A stretch of DNA of 64,000 bases from Vibrio artabrorum (lineage in GTDB: Bacteria > Pseudomonadota > Gammaproteobacteria > Enterobacterales > Vibrionaceae): contig NZ_AP025459.1 in assembly GCF_024347295.1 (NCBI RefSeq), positions 744,001 through 808,000 on the forward strand, read 5' to 3'. A model generated the notes under the pieces. That model worked only from the letters and a program-made list of their open reading frames with translations. It did no database searches and was not told the origin of the DNA. Within the stretch, counting starts at the first letter, position 1; the number at the start of each line of letters is the position of its first letter. Both the position numbers and the translations under genes were made by a program. Below, one piece after another: positions 18,429 to 27,931 of this stretch.

Positions 18429-19724
18429 TGTTACCTATCCCCGTAGCTTCAATCGGGCCAATAATGACCTCACGGTCGGTTTCTGCTTTTATCAGTTCAT
18501 TGAGGAACTCATTTTTGCATCCACCGCCAATAATATTGATAACACTAATTTCCTGGCCGGTTATCTCAGATATTTCATCAATATATTTCTTGTAACAGCT
18601 TGCCAAACTACGGTAGACGCACGCACTGACTTCTCCTACTGTCGACGGTGGTATTTGGCCCGATTCTTTACAATAATTGACTATTTCCTCGATCATATTA
18701 TCGCTTACAAAGAATCTTTGATCGTTCACATCAATTACTGAAGTAAAGTCTTTAGCTTCTCGAGCTAGCTTGACTAGTTCAGAGTACGAATATCTATGAT
18801 CCAAATTTCGCGACACTTCTTGGACAATCCACAACCCCATTATATTCTTCAAGAATCTATAGCGCCTGTCGAAACCACCCTCGTTGGTGAAGTTCTTCAA
18901 TCTTGACTGTTCGTTGACTATAGGATCGAGCAACTCCTTGCCTAACAGTGACCATGTACCCGAACTAAGAATGACACCGTTATCTTCTATGTTCAAAATA
19001 CTAGCTATAAAAGCAGCTCCGGTATCGTGAGTGGGGGGTAGAATCACTTCACAATCAAAGCCGACTTCATCTACTAACTCTTGTGTTAACTTGCCGACTT
19101 TTGATAACGGAGGAAGTGCTTCATGAAATACCTCTTTTTTAAGACCAACAAATTCAATCAGCTCTTCGTCCCATTTATTGGCTTCGACGTTATAAAGTTG
19201 TGTGGTGGTGGCATTAGTATATTCGTTGACTTTTTTCCCCGTCAGTAAGTAATTTAAGTAGTCAGGAATCATGAGGAATGATTTGGCTTGTAACTTAACC
19301 TCCTCTGGGAGTTTCTTTAACTGGCAGATGGTATTGAAGTCCATAAATTGAATACCAGTTTTGGCATAGAGCTCCTCATCACCAATTTGTGAACAAATCT
19401 CGTTCATAACGCCATTGGTTCGCTTGTCTCGATAAGACACTGCATTACCAATCAAACGATCATCACTATCAAGAAGGACAAAATCTACCCCCACGTATCG
19501 ATACCAAGTGCTGTTGGCTTCTTTCCCAATTTTGCACACTTCTTTAGGCCGGTTACTATTTCAGAGAACAGATAACCAAGATCCCAGCAAAGCTGATCGT
19601 CTACATTAAAGATTTGATTTTCAAATCGATGGATTTCTTCAATCTTGAGCTTGCCATCATCTAGATGGCCCAACAAGTGTCGTCCGCTTGAAGCACCAAT
19701 ATCAATTGCTAAAAAGTAATTCAT
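18429..19724 (-). pseudogene. rhaB: Rhamnulokinase, frameshifted and cut by IS5
   Basis: Start ATG at 19724 after GGAGG. N-terminal FGGY-kinase block NYFLAIDIGASSGRHLLG and LGIDTWG; the frame then hits TAG. The adjacent frame continues the protein directly (VDFVLLDSDDRLIGNAVSYR, THDTGAAFIAS, LSSGTWSLLG, NIIGGGCKNEFLNELIKAE). The shift falls in a run of five G near 19490, where one extra base would restore the frame. The 3' end is replaced by the IS5 end after EATGIGN, losing roughly the last 40-50 residues. Function: L-rhamnulose phosphorylation; it is inactive here unless the G-run is a sequencing error and the shortened product still folds. Confidence 0.88.
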
Positions 19725-19739
19725 TACAACCTCCAATCG

Positions 19740-20164
19740 TCACTGATCGTTGATTATAATTGGGTAAAACTGTCCTATAAATACAAAGCTTTGCACTCCA
19801 AAACATCATTTTTTGCTAGATAGCCTGACCGTTGTCACAACTTGTCTTGGCAACGCGTATAGCGCTATGTTGTCGACTCCTCCGTGATATGGTTGCTTAA
19901 ACAATAGCGTACGGATAACGAATGAATACAAGATGATCTTGTCGATGGCAAGGATAATCACCCCATCGTGATCGATACCAAAAAAAACACACCTCGAACC
20001 GTGCCATTGGAGACTGAATTCACACTTAAAACGCGGGTTCAATTATTTGTTTTTTTTTTGTGTATATTTAAATATCAGTACGGCGCATCGCAAAAGTTGG
20101 TCGTTAGAAAGGCAATATTTGCGCAGTGTCACACGAGTAAACTAGGGACTAAGCGGGGTTTATT
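19740..20164. other. Divergent control region between rhaB and araC-type regulator
   Basis: About 425 bp with no supported gene. It holds a run of eleven T near 20050 and the ribosome site region of the regulator. Operators for the AraC-type protein are expected here but none could be identified by eye. Confidence 0.5.
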
Positions 20165-21124
20165 ATGGAAAGAGGACTGTACGATTTCATGGAAAAGATG
20201 AGGTCTACCACTATTGAAGAACAAGCGATAATCAATGAAGTTTCAGGCATCGATAATAGCATTTTTACGGATAGATACCGAAACATCATATCTTTTGATA
20301 AAGTTTGTCCAAAAGGGAAGATGATATCCATAAGAAAACATACTCGTTTTATCCATTACCCTGAACATAGCCACGATTACGTAGAGATCTGTTATGTACT
20401 GAGCGGGCGTTCGCTACAAGTTGTAGAAAATGAAGAGGTAGAGTTACAAACAGGGGATTTATTGTTCTTAGGCCCAGGAGTCACGCATGAGATATATCCT
20501 ACTGGAGATAAAGATATCTTAATTAATTTTATTATCCATAAAAAGTTCTTTAGTTATATCTTTGAATTTATAAGTGAAAACTGTAGCTTATCTAACTTTT
20601 TTACTGATGTCGTGTTTAAAAAGTCCTCGACCTCAGCGCTAATTTTTTCAACCAAAGGTAATAATAGGCTTGAGACGTTGCTCAATGAGATGCTTTCAGA
20701 GTTAGACGGTGACGAGCCTCTAACCGAGCCACGTGTTAAGTTCCTACTCGGTATCCTTGTACTTGATCTGACGCTTGAAAAACCCCAGCGAATTGAAAAA
20801 GTGACTTATGATCAAGGTGTTCTTTGCAAGGTCATCACCTATATGGAGAAAAACCTCAGATGTGCTAACTTAAACGAAATTTCTGACCAGTTAAAAATGA
20901 AGAATTACAATCTTTCTAAGCTTATAAAAAAAGAAAGTGGTGTAACATTCAATAATTTATTAAGAGAGATCAGGTTTAATAAATTTTGCGACATTATTAA
21001 AATAAAAAACATTAGCATTAATGATCTAGCAATAGAGGTCGGTTTTTCAAACACCAGTGACTTCTATAAAAAGTTTAAGGCTAAGTTTGGTGTATCTCCA
21101 AGAGAATATCGAAACACTCATTAA
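20165..21124 (+). CDS. AraC-family regulator with N-terminal cupin
   Basis: 319 residues. The cupin-like sensor (about 60-135: HYPEHSHDYVEICYVLSGR, GDLLFLGPGVTHEI) precedes a C-terminal double HTH (about 220-317: LNEISDQLKMKNYNLSKLIKK and INDLAIEVGFSNTSDFYKKF, KFGVSPREYR). This is the layout of sugar-responsive regulators such as RhaS/RhaR. It is divergent from rhaB, so rhamnose control is the natural guess; orthology to RhaS or RhaR was not established. The gene is intact although its presumed target is broken. Confidence 0.85.
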   Translation: MERGLYDFMEKMRSTTIEEQAIINEVSGIDNSIFTDRYRNIISFDKVCPKGKMISIRKHTRFIHYPEHSHDYVEICYVLSGRSLQVVENEEVELQTGDLLFLGPGVTHEIYPTGDKDILINFIIHKKFFSYIFEFISENCSLSNFFTDVVFKKSSTSALIFSTKGNNRLETLLNEMLSELDGDEPLTEPRVKFLLGILVLDLTLEKPQRIEKVTYDQGVLCKVITYMEKNLRCANLNEISDQLKMKNYNLSKLIKKESGVTFNNLLREIRFNKFCDIIKIKNISINDLAIEVGFSNTSDFYKKFKAKFGVSPREYRNTH

Positions 21125-21239
21125 TATATCGGTGACATTTATTTTTATTTGGTTGCGTAATTCCTTGGAACAAAACCAGGAAGTTACGATCTGATTAGGC
21201 TTAAGTTGCTGAATTCAACTTAATAGTAAATGTGATCTG

Positions 21240-21810
21240 TTCCAGCCAGAAATCGGGCTTAACTAAGCGATATATTGTTGTCCAAAGTTAACTGGGTTTA
21301 GATACCCAAGAGCACAGTGCCTTCTAGTCCAATTATAACAAACCTCTGTGTATTCGAAGATCGCTTGGCGCATATCTTCTTGTACTGAGTAGCCTTGTGA
21401 CGGTACTTAATCCAGTAATGCCCACTTCGAGAAACCCCGAACAGTTTACCCATACGGACAACACTGAAGCGCAGTAGGTCTTAGAGCATAAATTCGTAGC
21501 AATCTACTTTAGATTTTTCGCGAAGTAGATTACGGCCTTTACTATATCTAGCACTTTTGGTTGCTCAGTCAATTGTCTGTTGAGCTAGGACTTCAGCGGC
21601 TAGATATTTTTCCCGCTTACTAGTGCTAGTGTCTTTCTTGACCGCCCCACGCAGCAGTAGATCTGAGATTCGTGTAAGCCGAGTGTCTCGCTCTGAAGCA
21701 ACCCCTACTTTCTCTGCTAGCTTCAGGGTTTCTGCTTTAAATCCAGAAAATGGATAACACGTCTTTTCTTGCTTGTCATGGTTCACCACTTTAGTGATTG
21801 TACTCACTTA
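21240..21810 (-). pseudogene. IS3-family remnant (OrfA and OrfB pieces)
   Basis: Reverse strand, in order: an OrfA-like piece (SGFKAETLKLAEKVGV, 21565-21807), an OrfB N-terminal piece (VVRMGKLFGVSRSGHYWIKYR), then in another frame the OrfB C-terminus (IFEYTEVCYNWTRRHCALGY, LNPVNF, stop). The integrase core is deleted. The two pieces meet near 21380 with a frame change. Confidence 0.8.
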
Positions 21811-21910
21811 ACTCAGTGTCCAAAACTGCTGGTACGGGTCACTAAAGCAATATGAGGCCACATCTCAGCCTAACCTCAGCCCCAGCATGAAAACGTCAAA
21901 TGAAGCGCAC

Positions 21911-21938
21911 AAAAAAGCCAACAGCTAACTCTGTTGGC
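21911..21938 (-). terminator. Terminator after the truncated secreted-protein fragment
   Basis: On the reverse strand GCCAACAG, a six-base loop, CTGTTGGC, then TTTTTT. It is 53 bp past the stop of the fragment at 21991. Confidence 0.8.
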
Positions 21939-21990
21939 TTGATGAGATACTGTTAACGTATTTAAGGTAGATACATATAGAACACCCTGA

Positions 21991-22212
21991 TTATTGCTGG
22001 CCCGCTACCGTAATGACAGTAGCTTGAGCACTCTCTCCGCGAAAGCCATGGTCTCCACCAAGCTCGTAACCATCCTCAAAGCTTTCAAAGTCGTTATCAA
22101 ACAAAACCGTTTCACCTGTCACCGATTTTACGTTATCTACAAGCACTTCGTGAGAAGATACTGTCTTTTTAGCCGCAATTCGAACCGGCGACGGTGTCGC
22201 CTGAGCGGCCTA
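21991..22212 (-). pseudogene. C-terminal scrap of a large protein, possibly a secreted polysaccharide-active enzyme
   Basis: The reverse frame reads ...KKTVSSHEVLVDNVKSVTGE, then TVLFDNDFESFEDG, ending ITVAGQQ and a stop, followed by a good terminator. The pattern (V-D-N-V-K ... D-DFESF-DG) resembles beta-sandwich carbohydrate-binding or lyase C-terminal regions. Everything upstream is replaced by IS91 sequence. Family not identified. Confidence 0.4.
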
Positions 22213-22276
22213 CGGCCGAAAACAAAGAGACTCAACCTACTAGGGTGCTTTACATGGATCGTTTATCCTATAGGTC

Positions 22277-22301
22277 ATGCATCCGAATAAGCCCATCAAA
22301 C
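22277..22301 (+). pseudogene. Displaced 5' end of the IS91 transposase
   Basis: ATG CAT CCG AAT AAG CCC ATC AA encodes MHPNKPIK and stops at the end of IS66 copy B. The sequence joins in frame to IKQLFNANDTW at 16043 (minus strand) through the shared 8 bp CATCAAAC/GTTTGATG. It is the start of the transposase now lying 6 kb away. About 65 bp upstream are probably the IS91 end. Confidence 0.85.
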
Positions 22302-23878
22302 GTAATCGTTCACCAAGGTAACTTGACTCGATATTAACGGGGGGAACAGCCTATAGATCAAAGATGTTGGGGTACGGTCTCTTCGCCACAACAGCCGTGA
22401 TGATCTCACTCAACACTGACATTGTCGACAAGCCACGTTTTTTGCAGGTTTCGATGAGGGTATGTATCCTACTGCGGAATTTATCGCCTGCATCCGAGGT
22501 CGTTCCGAAGCTGATTTTCCTTTGGATTACAAAACCTCTAATACATCGCTCAGCTTCATTATTGGTTAAGGGGATTGACGCTTTCTTGAGGAAAACCCAC
22601 AAGCTCTCTCTATGTTTGAGCAGTAACTTGCATCGCCCCCGATATCGCTTGACCATGACATCAGTCCCTTTGCTCAACCAATGATCGAACGATTTCTGCA
22701 ACCTACGCATTCTTCGTAAGTACAGCGCATAATTTAACTCATCTTGTTCATAACGATGCCGAGTATGGAAAATGGCGTTCGTCAGCAAACAAAGATGTCT
22801 GCCAATATAAGCGGTGTGGCCACCGCCACTATAATCCGCCATTTGCTGAAGGTTACGCTTCACATGTGCCCAACATAACTGATGACGGTCTGCGGCTATC
22901 CAGTTATAGCTAGGGCACTGGTCGCTGACCACAATGCCTGCATAGTCTTCATCAATGACCTTTTTCGCTGATGAGGTCGAGCGCGAATAAAGTATTTGCT
23001 CATAGACAAGGTCATCACTTGCCACTAACCAACACCAGCGAAGGCTTTGTTCATCATTTCGGTGATGAGAGGTCTCGTCAGCATGAATCAAAGGCGCTTT
23101 CTTTAATGCTTGTTTTATCGCTTGATGTAATGGCGTTAGCATTGAAGCGACTTTCGTTTGAGCTTCGCTGATCGCGCCAACTGAAAAGGTTGTGCCAAGC
23201 TGTTCTTTGAGAAGAGATTGGATTTTTCGAACACTGAGGTGATATTGCCCCGCAAGAACCCCAATGTAACTTAATAAGTTCGGCCCTATAATCCCTTGCG
23301 ATGCATCGTCAGGCTTTTGAGCCTTGACGGCTTCTTTGCAGTGCCGACATTGACCTGAAAATAAACGGTATTCGGTGATATCGACAGTGGGCTTGGGAAT
23401 ATCAAAGACTTGGTGTCGGTAGTAAGGGCCGTCATGAACATCAATGTCAGACTGTTCGCAACAAGGACAACTATCAGGGAAGCAATCAATAATGATATCC
23501 GTGTCTTTTAACGGGGAAAGTTTTCGTTGATGCCCTGTGTGGCCTTTTTTAGCTCCTCTCGAATTGCGACCACCAGAGCTTTCATCTTTTTTCGCTCATG
23601 GCGATCTTTAGGACTGTCTGATGAGGGCGATTTTGAAGAGTTTTTGGAGCTAGTGGTAAGCTTATCTTCATAGTGCCGGAGCTGTTCCCACAGCTCATCA
23701 ATAAGCACCTTAGCCTCATTCAGATCAGAGACTTTAGGTGGTGCGTCTTGGTATTTAGGAGCTTTTTTTCTAGTCATATAACTATGATGAAGCTCAAAAA
23801 TGATCACTCAATACCTAAAGTGGGATCAAGTGCTAGAGGTCACAGTTTTTATGTCAATAGGGTTTGGTGAACACTTAC
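22302..23878 (-). mobile_element. IS66-family element copy B, inverted relative to copy A
   Basis: 1577 bp with the same terminal repeats as copy A. Left flank CATCAAAC is the reverse complement of the left flank of copy A; right flank AGCGGAAC lies in an IS5 type 2 transposase. Copies A and B form a long inverted repeat around rhaB and the AraC regulator, suitable for homologous inversion. Confidence 0.93.
22351..23777 (-). CDS. IS66-family transposase, copy B, -1 frameshift
   Basis: Same arrangement as copy A: first frame from MTRKKAPKYQ (23777) and second frame with the DDE domain to 22351, overlapping at the A_AAA_AAG heptamer (23544-23550, reverse strand). It differs from copy A by a Val for Ile after APP-K. 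Likely functional if frameshifting works. Confidence 0.85.
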
Positions 23879-24219
23879 AGCGGAACATCCATTAGCTCAA
23901 AGATAGAGTCGATAAAGCCTTGAAGAGCACGTAATGGCAGAGAGAATATACCCTTAATCATCAGGGCAGTTTCAATTGCTGTATCAGAGTACTGGAAGCC
24001 TCTACCACGCTTACCATGATGGGTTTTGCATCGCCATGCATCTACGGCTGAATCATCTATCCAGAACGTAACCGAACCACGTTTGCACAAAGCCTTATTG
24101 TACTCCGCCCAGTTAGTTATCTTCTTTTTAGCTTTACCCATATCACCACCGCTCTAACCATTACAAAGGATCAGATCGCAGGACTTGGAAAAGGTTCAAT
24201 TGATTTAGGCAACAACGCC
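23879..24219 (-). mobile_element. IS5-family type 2 element, truncated by IS66 copy B
   Basis: Only the transposase start (MGKAKKKITNWAEYN at 24141) to residue 88 and the adjoining terminal repeat (ends ..GGCAACAACGCC at 24219) remain. The rest is replaced by IS66. The flank to the right is ATTTTGAGG, whose reverse complement flanks the same end of the type 2 copy at 39586. Confidence 0.93.
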
Positions 24220-24360
24220 ATTTTGAGGGCAAAATTTGCATAGTGCGTGGGTTTAAATAACAAAGAGATGTTCGCATTTCTGGATGACCAATGTGAATCG
24301 CGTCAAAAAATGCAATCAGTAAGATGATTCTCCTTTGAAACCTTAAAAAATTGCAAACAA

Positions 24361-24388
24361 ATGAGCCCGCCTTGAATGACGGGCTCAT
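24361..24388 (-). terminator. Terminator of the alcohol dehydrogenase gene
   Basis: ATGAGCCCG pairs with CGGGCTCAT; on the reverse strand a T-rich tract follows. It lies 23 bp after the stop. Confidence 0.8.
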
Positions 24389-24410
24389 GTAATCAACGTA
24401 ATGGTGTTAA

Positions 24411-25562
24411 CTACCCAAGCGACTTGATATACAAAGTGAGCACATCGTCAGGGGTCATGCTGACGGGGTTGCCTCCGGCGCACGGGTCTGCCAACGCACT
24501 ATCCACCCAGACTTTCACATCATCTTCTGTGACACCTAGCTGGCCAAATCCAACGGGGATACCAACACGCGAGCTAAGTTCACGGATCGCCTTCACAGCT
24601 TCGATACTCGCCTGCTCTTCAGATATTCCATCAATTTTACACCCCAGAGCAACAGCCAGTTTGGCAAATTTCCCTATCCGATGTGGTCGGTTAAACTCAC
24701 ACACTAGTGGCAAGAGAATAGCGTTACAGACCCCGTGTGGTAGGTTTTTATGTGCGCCTGCTGGATGTGCCATGGCGTGAACCATACCCAATCCAGCACT
24801 ATTAAATGCCATACCTGCTAGGAACTGACCTAATGCCATCTTCTCTCGCGCTTCGATATTTGAACCATCCTCTACAGCATGAGGTAAGTATTGACTAATC
24901 ACGCGAACAGACTCTAGCGCAGAGTGATCGGTTAGGGTGTGTGCACCTACTGAAACGTAAGCTTCGATAGCATGAGTCAGGGCATCCATACCAGTTGCTG
25001 CCGTAACATCAGCGGGTAAGCCAACCATAATGCTAGGGTCATTCACAGAAATATCCGGAATAATATTGCTATCGATAATAACGCACTTTACTTTGCTCTT
25101 TTCATCGGTAATGACAGCATTACTGGTCACCTCTGCAGCAGTACCTGCCGTGGTATTGATAGCAAATAGTGGTACGCCTTGATTCTTTACATTGTTCACC
25201 CCTGTATAACGAGTGATTGGTTGTGGATTCGCAGTCAGGATCTTTACAGCTTTCGCGGTATCAATTGCACTACCTCCACCAAATCCAATAATGTAGTTCG
25301 CACCGGACTCTTTGTATGCCTGATAAGCACTATCAACAACGGCTACAGTTGGATTTGGAACCGTATCCGTGAAACAAGTGAAAGACAAATTAGATTCTTT
25401 GAGCGCTGTAATCAGTGGTTCAAGTAAACCCAGATCTTTTAATGCATTGTCCGCAATAATAAAGCCATCACCAACCTCTTTGGAGACTAAATGACAAACC
25501 AATTCGTTGATCGCATTTTCGCCAGAGATATTTATTTTGGGTAGTGCCAAAGTAAATGCCAT
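24411..25562 (-). CDS. Iron-containing alcohol dehydrogenase, lactaldehyde-reductase (FucO)-like
   Basis: 383 residues. NAD(P)-binding GGGSAIDTAK (about 96-104). Metal ligands by pattern: D193 and H197 in GMDALTHAIEAY, H262 in MVHAMAHP and H276 in NLPHG, the D-H-H-H set of group III alcohol dehydrogenases. FucO reduces L-lactaldehyde from rhamnose or fucose breakdown to propanediol. Rhamnose context (rhaB, AraC regulator) supports this, but YiaY- or butanol-type dehydrogenases share all these residues. AAGGAT ribosome site before the ATG. Confidence 0.82.
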   Translation of the reverse strand: MAFTLALPKINISGENAINELVCHLVSKEVGDGFIIADNALKDLGLLEPLITALKESNLSFTCFTDTVPNPTVAVVDSAYQAYKESGANYIIGFGGGSAIDTAKAVKILTANPQPITRYTGVNNVKNQGVPLFAINTTAGTAAEVTSNAVITDEKSKVKCVIIDSNIIPDISVNDPSIMVGLPADVTAATGMDALTHAIEAYVSVGAHTLTDHSALESVRVISQYLPHAVEDGSNIEAREKMALGQFLAGMAFNSAGLGMVHAMAHPAGAHKNLPHGVCNAILLPLVCEFNRPHRIGKFAKLAVALGCKIDGISEEQASIEAVKAIRELSSRVGIPVGFGQLGVTEDDVKVWVDSALADPCAGGNPVSMTPDDVLTLYIKSLG

Positions 25563-25692
25563 ATTTAATCCTTGTAATTAACAACAATATATTTACAAAT
25601 AATCACAGGTCGACTTTTTAAACTCGACCTACACTTTTAGGAACGCTGATTCACCAGCGACAGTAATTTAAAGCAAACTCTAAGCTCGATAT

Positions 25693-26511
25693 CTAAAGCA
25701 TTAGATATGCAATCAAACTAACCAAAATAACAATCATGGTCGCCGAATAAACGTGACGTTCAGACATGTGTTTCATCAAATGAGCAGCCACAGGAACGCC
25801 AAGAAATGAACCGATAAAAAACAAGATTGCGGTATGAATATCTGACTGTCCACCCTTTGCATAACCAGCTGCGGCAATGGCAGACAGACACAATGCCAAT
25901 ACTACCGAAGAGCCAATGGCTTTCTTAATATCCAAATGCAACACATTGTTGAGTACAGGGAGAAGCAAAACGCCCCCACCAACACCCGTCGAACCCAAAA
26001 CTGAACCACAGAACATGCCAGAAACAATCGCTTTTTTGGTGTTTGTTTTAGGCTCTGAAATTAAGCCCGGCTCAACCTTAGACATGCTTTTGTATTTAGA
26101 GAACACTGAAACCAGTGACCCAACCATCACAATTGTCACAAGCCAAGTCACCATCTGTTCTGTACTTTGCGAGTAAAGCGGATGTGTACTGTAGTAAACT
26201 ACCAGCTGAGTGACCACCAATGTAACCGATACCGCACCAACAAACAGTAGCGCTATCTTGTTCCAAGATACGTTCCGAGCTTTTATATGAACTAGGGAAG
26301 CGTTGATCTTAACCATCGCTGAAATCAAACTTGCTGTGCCGACCGCCAACACGGGAGACATTCCGCAAAATAACTGCAACATTGGTATTAACAGCACTCC
26401 TCCGCCAACCCCGGTTAGCCCTAAACATAAACCAAAAATGCTTCCTAAAAGCAGCTTCAAAGCCACTGCATCCGCAGACCACACGTTCATCAACAGCTCA
26501 TTGAATGGCAT
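25693..26511 (-). CDS. TauE/SafE (TSUP) family anion exporter
   Basis: 272 residues, about eight membrane segments in two repeats, each with the TSUP glycine motif (GLTGVGGGVLLIPML and GSTGVGGGVLLLPVL). The family exports sulfite or sulfo-compounds. It is divergent from a Crp/Fnr-type regulator gene heading an operon with a sulfatase-maturase-like protein, which suggests removal of sulfur anions released from a sulfated polysaccharide. Confidence 0.85.
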   Translation of the reverse strand: MPFNELLMNVWSADAVALKLLLGSIFGLCLGLTGVGGGVLLIPMLQLFCGMSPVLAVGTASLISAMVKINASLVHIKARNVSWNKIALLFVGAVSVTLVVTQLVVYYSTHPLYSQSTEQMVTWLVTIVMVGSLVSVFSKYKSMSKVEPGLISEPKTNTKKAIVSGMFCGSVLGSTGVGGGVLLLPVLNNVLHLDIKKAIGSSVVLALCLSAIAAAGYAKGGQSDIHTAILFFIGSFLGVPVAAHLMKHMSERHVYSATMIVILVSLIAYLML

Positions 26512-26661
26512 AAACCACCTTCGTTAGCACTAAAAACAAAACACCTTTTTACTAAAAACAATCTAACGTACCAATTAGTGTTTAGTTTATGGCGTTGATC
26601 ATATTTCTTCTGTTTTTTTTGCAGTACACTATCGCTTCCAGTAACACGCAATGACGGCAGT

Positions 26662-27291
26662 ATGACGATACCGATACCAACATCACTGAAAGAGATGACC
26701 AGTAAACTCACCGTTTGCAAACAAGAAGCTGTCTACTTTAGTAACAACAAAGCATCTGGGTTTTATCGCGTTGAAAGTGGATTTATAGGGCTTTACCAAG
26801 TGGCAGAAACCGGAAAAGAATCGTTACTCAGACTGTACGGGAAGGGCTCATACTTCGGTTATCGCTCTCTGTTTACTCATCAGCGCTACCCAGCGACGGC
26901 TAGAGCGATGGAGAACAGTGTTGTTAGTCGAGTAAATATTCACACCTTTGAAGATCTGCAACAGCTGGCCCCTTCACTAACCAAAGCGTTAACGACCGAA
27001 GTTTGCCAAGAGTTAGGGGAAGCTGAGCGACGTCTTGTTCAATTTAGTGCTTTCAACGCTAAAAACCGAATAATCGATGCGATACAGCATTTCTTCGCAT
27101 ACTACCCACACTATCCCTGGACTTATCGCGAAATTAGCGAGTACAGCGCTACCGACGTGACGACTGTGATTCGTTTTTGTAAATCACTCAAACAATCCGG
27201 AGTGCTGAGCATGCACCATCGCAGCCCCCATCCTGCCGATCTATCAAAGCTCACGAGTCTTAACTCGTTGTCCAAGGAAAAAGTAGAATGA
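26662..27291 (+). CDS. Crp/Fnr-superfamily regulator
   Basis: 209 residues. A cNMP-binding-type beta-roll (about 20-120: SGFYRVESGFIGLYQVAETG, LYGKGSYFGYRSLF) and a C-terminal HTH (TYREISEYSATDVTTVIRFC). The residues that bind cAMP in CRP are not evident and there are no Fnr-type N-terminal cysteines, so the ligand is unknown. Its stop overlaps the next start by four bases, making it first gene of a four-gene operon. It probably also controls the divergent tauE-like gene. Confidence 0.8.
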   Translation: MTIPIPTSLKEMTSKLTVCKQEAVYFSNNKASGFYRVESGFIGLYQVAETGKESLLRLYGKGSYFGYRSLFTHQRYPATARAMENSVVSRVNIHTFEDLQQLAPSLTKALTTEVCQELGEAERRLVQFSAFNAKNRIIDAIQHFFAYYPHYPWTYREISEYSATDVTTVIRFCKSLKQSGVLSMHHRSPHPADLSKLTSLNSLSKEKVE

Positions 27292-27653
27292 AAAAGTTCC
27301 GCTCTAAAAAATCACCATGGCGGGAGCAAGGTAGCGCTCCGGATTATCGCTTCTCACTCGCCAATGAACGAACTTATCTAGCATGGATTAGAACATCACT
27401 TGCTTTGTTAGCGGGCGCTATTGCTCTCGATCAGCTGACTCCGGAACTAGCGAACCCACTTGTGCGACTGTTGCTCTCGTGTTTTTTATGCCTCTGCTCT
27501 GGAGCGGTCGCTATCTATGCTTATCGACGATGGTCTCGCAACGAACAAGCGATGAGGCTAAACCAAGACCTCAAATACACATCGAACATGAAGATTATTA
27601 GTGCAACCATTTTAGTGCTCACCTTCATTATCACGTTGGCCATCACTCTATGA
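27288..27653 (+). CDS. DUF202 (YidH-like) membrane protein
   Basis: 121 residues with three membrane segments and the DUF202 signature FSLANERTYLAWIRTSLALLAGAIAL. Overlaps the regulator before and the next gene after by four bases each. Function unknown for the family. Confidence 0.8.
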   Translation: MKKFRSKKSPWREQGSAPDYRFSLANERTYLAWIRTSLALLAGAIALDQLTPELANPLVRLLLSCFLCLCSGAVAIYAYRRWSRNEQAMRLNQDLKYTSNMKIISATILVLTFIITLAITL

Positions 27654-27931
27654 GTGCGGTTAAAGGGCTACAGTTTGAACGTACTGCTCTATCCTGGCTA
27701 CGAACTCAGTTGGTTCTATTTGCCATTGGTGTGGTATTGCTAAAGGTCTCGATAACTCAAGATGCCACTCTCACATATTTATGTGGTGCAACCGCAATGC
27801 TGGTTGCCATCATGTGCTCTTTCTCCCATGCGCGAATTATCAAGTTTTTAACTTCAATAATAATAATGCTGATAGCAGTGACCTACGCCCTAACCATGCT
27901 ATCTGATGTCTTCATAGGAAAACTACAATGA
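27650..27931 (+). CDS. DUF202 (YidG-like) membrane protein
   Basis: 93 residues, three membrane segments, DUF202 signature LQFERTALSWLRTQLVLFAIG. Pairing of two DUF202 proteins, as in E. coli yidG-yidH next to a sulfatase maturase-like gene (yidF), matches the present order and supports a common sulfatase-related setting. Four-base overlaps on both sides. Confidence 0.8.
   Translation: MSAVKGLQFERTALSWLRTQLVLFAIGVVLLKVSITQDATLTYLCGATAMLVAIMCSFSHARIIKFLTSIIIMLIAVTYALTMLSDVFIGKLQ

Noticed and set aside
20049..20060. T-run before the AraC gene as a terminator
   Set aside because: No hairpin precedes it.
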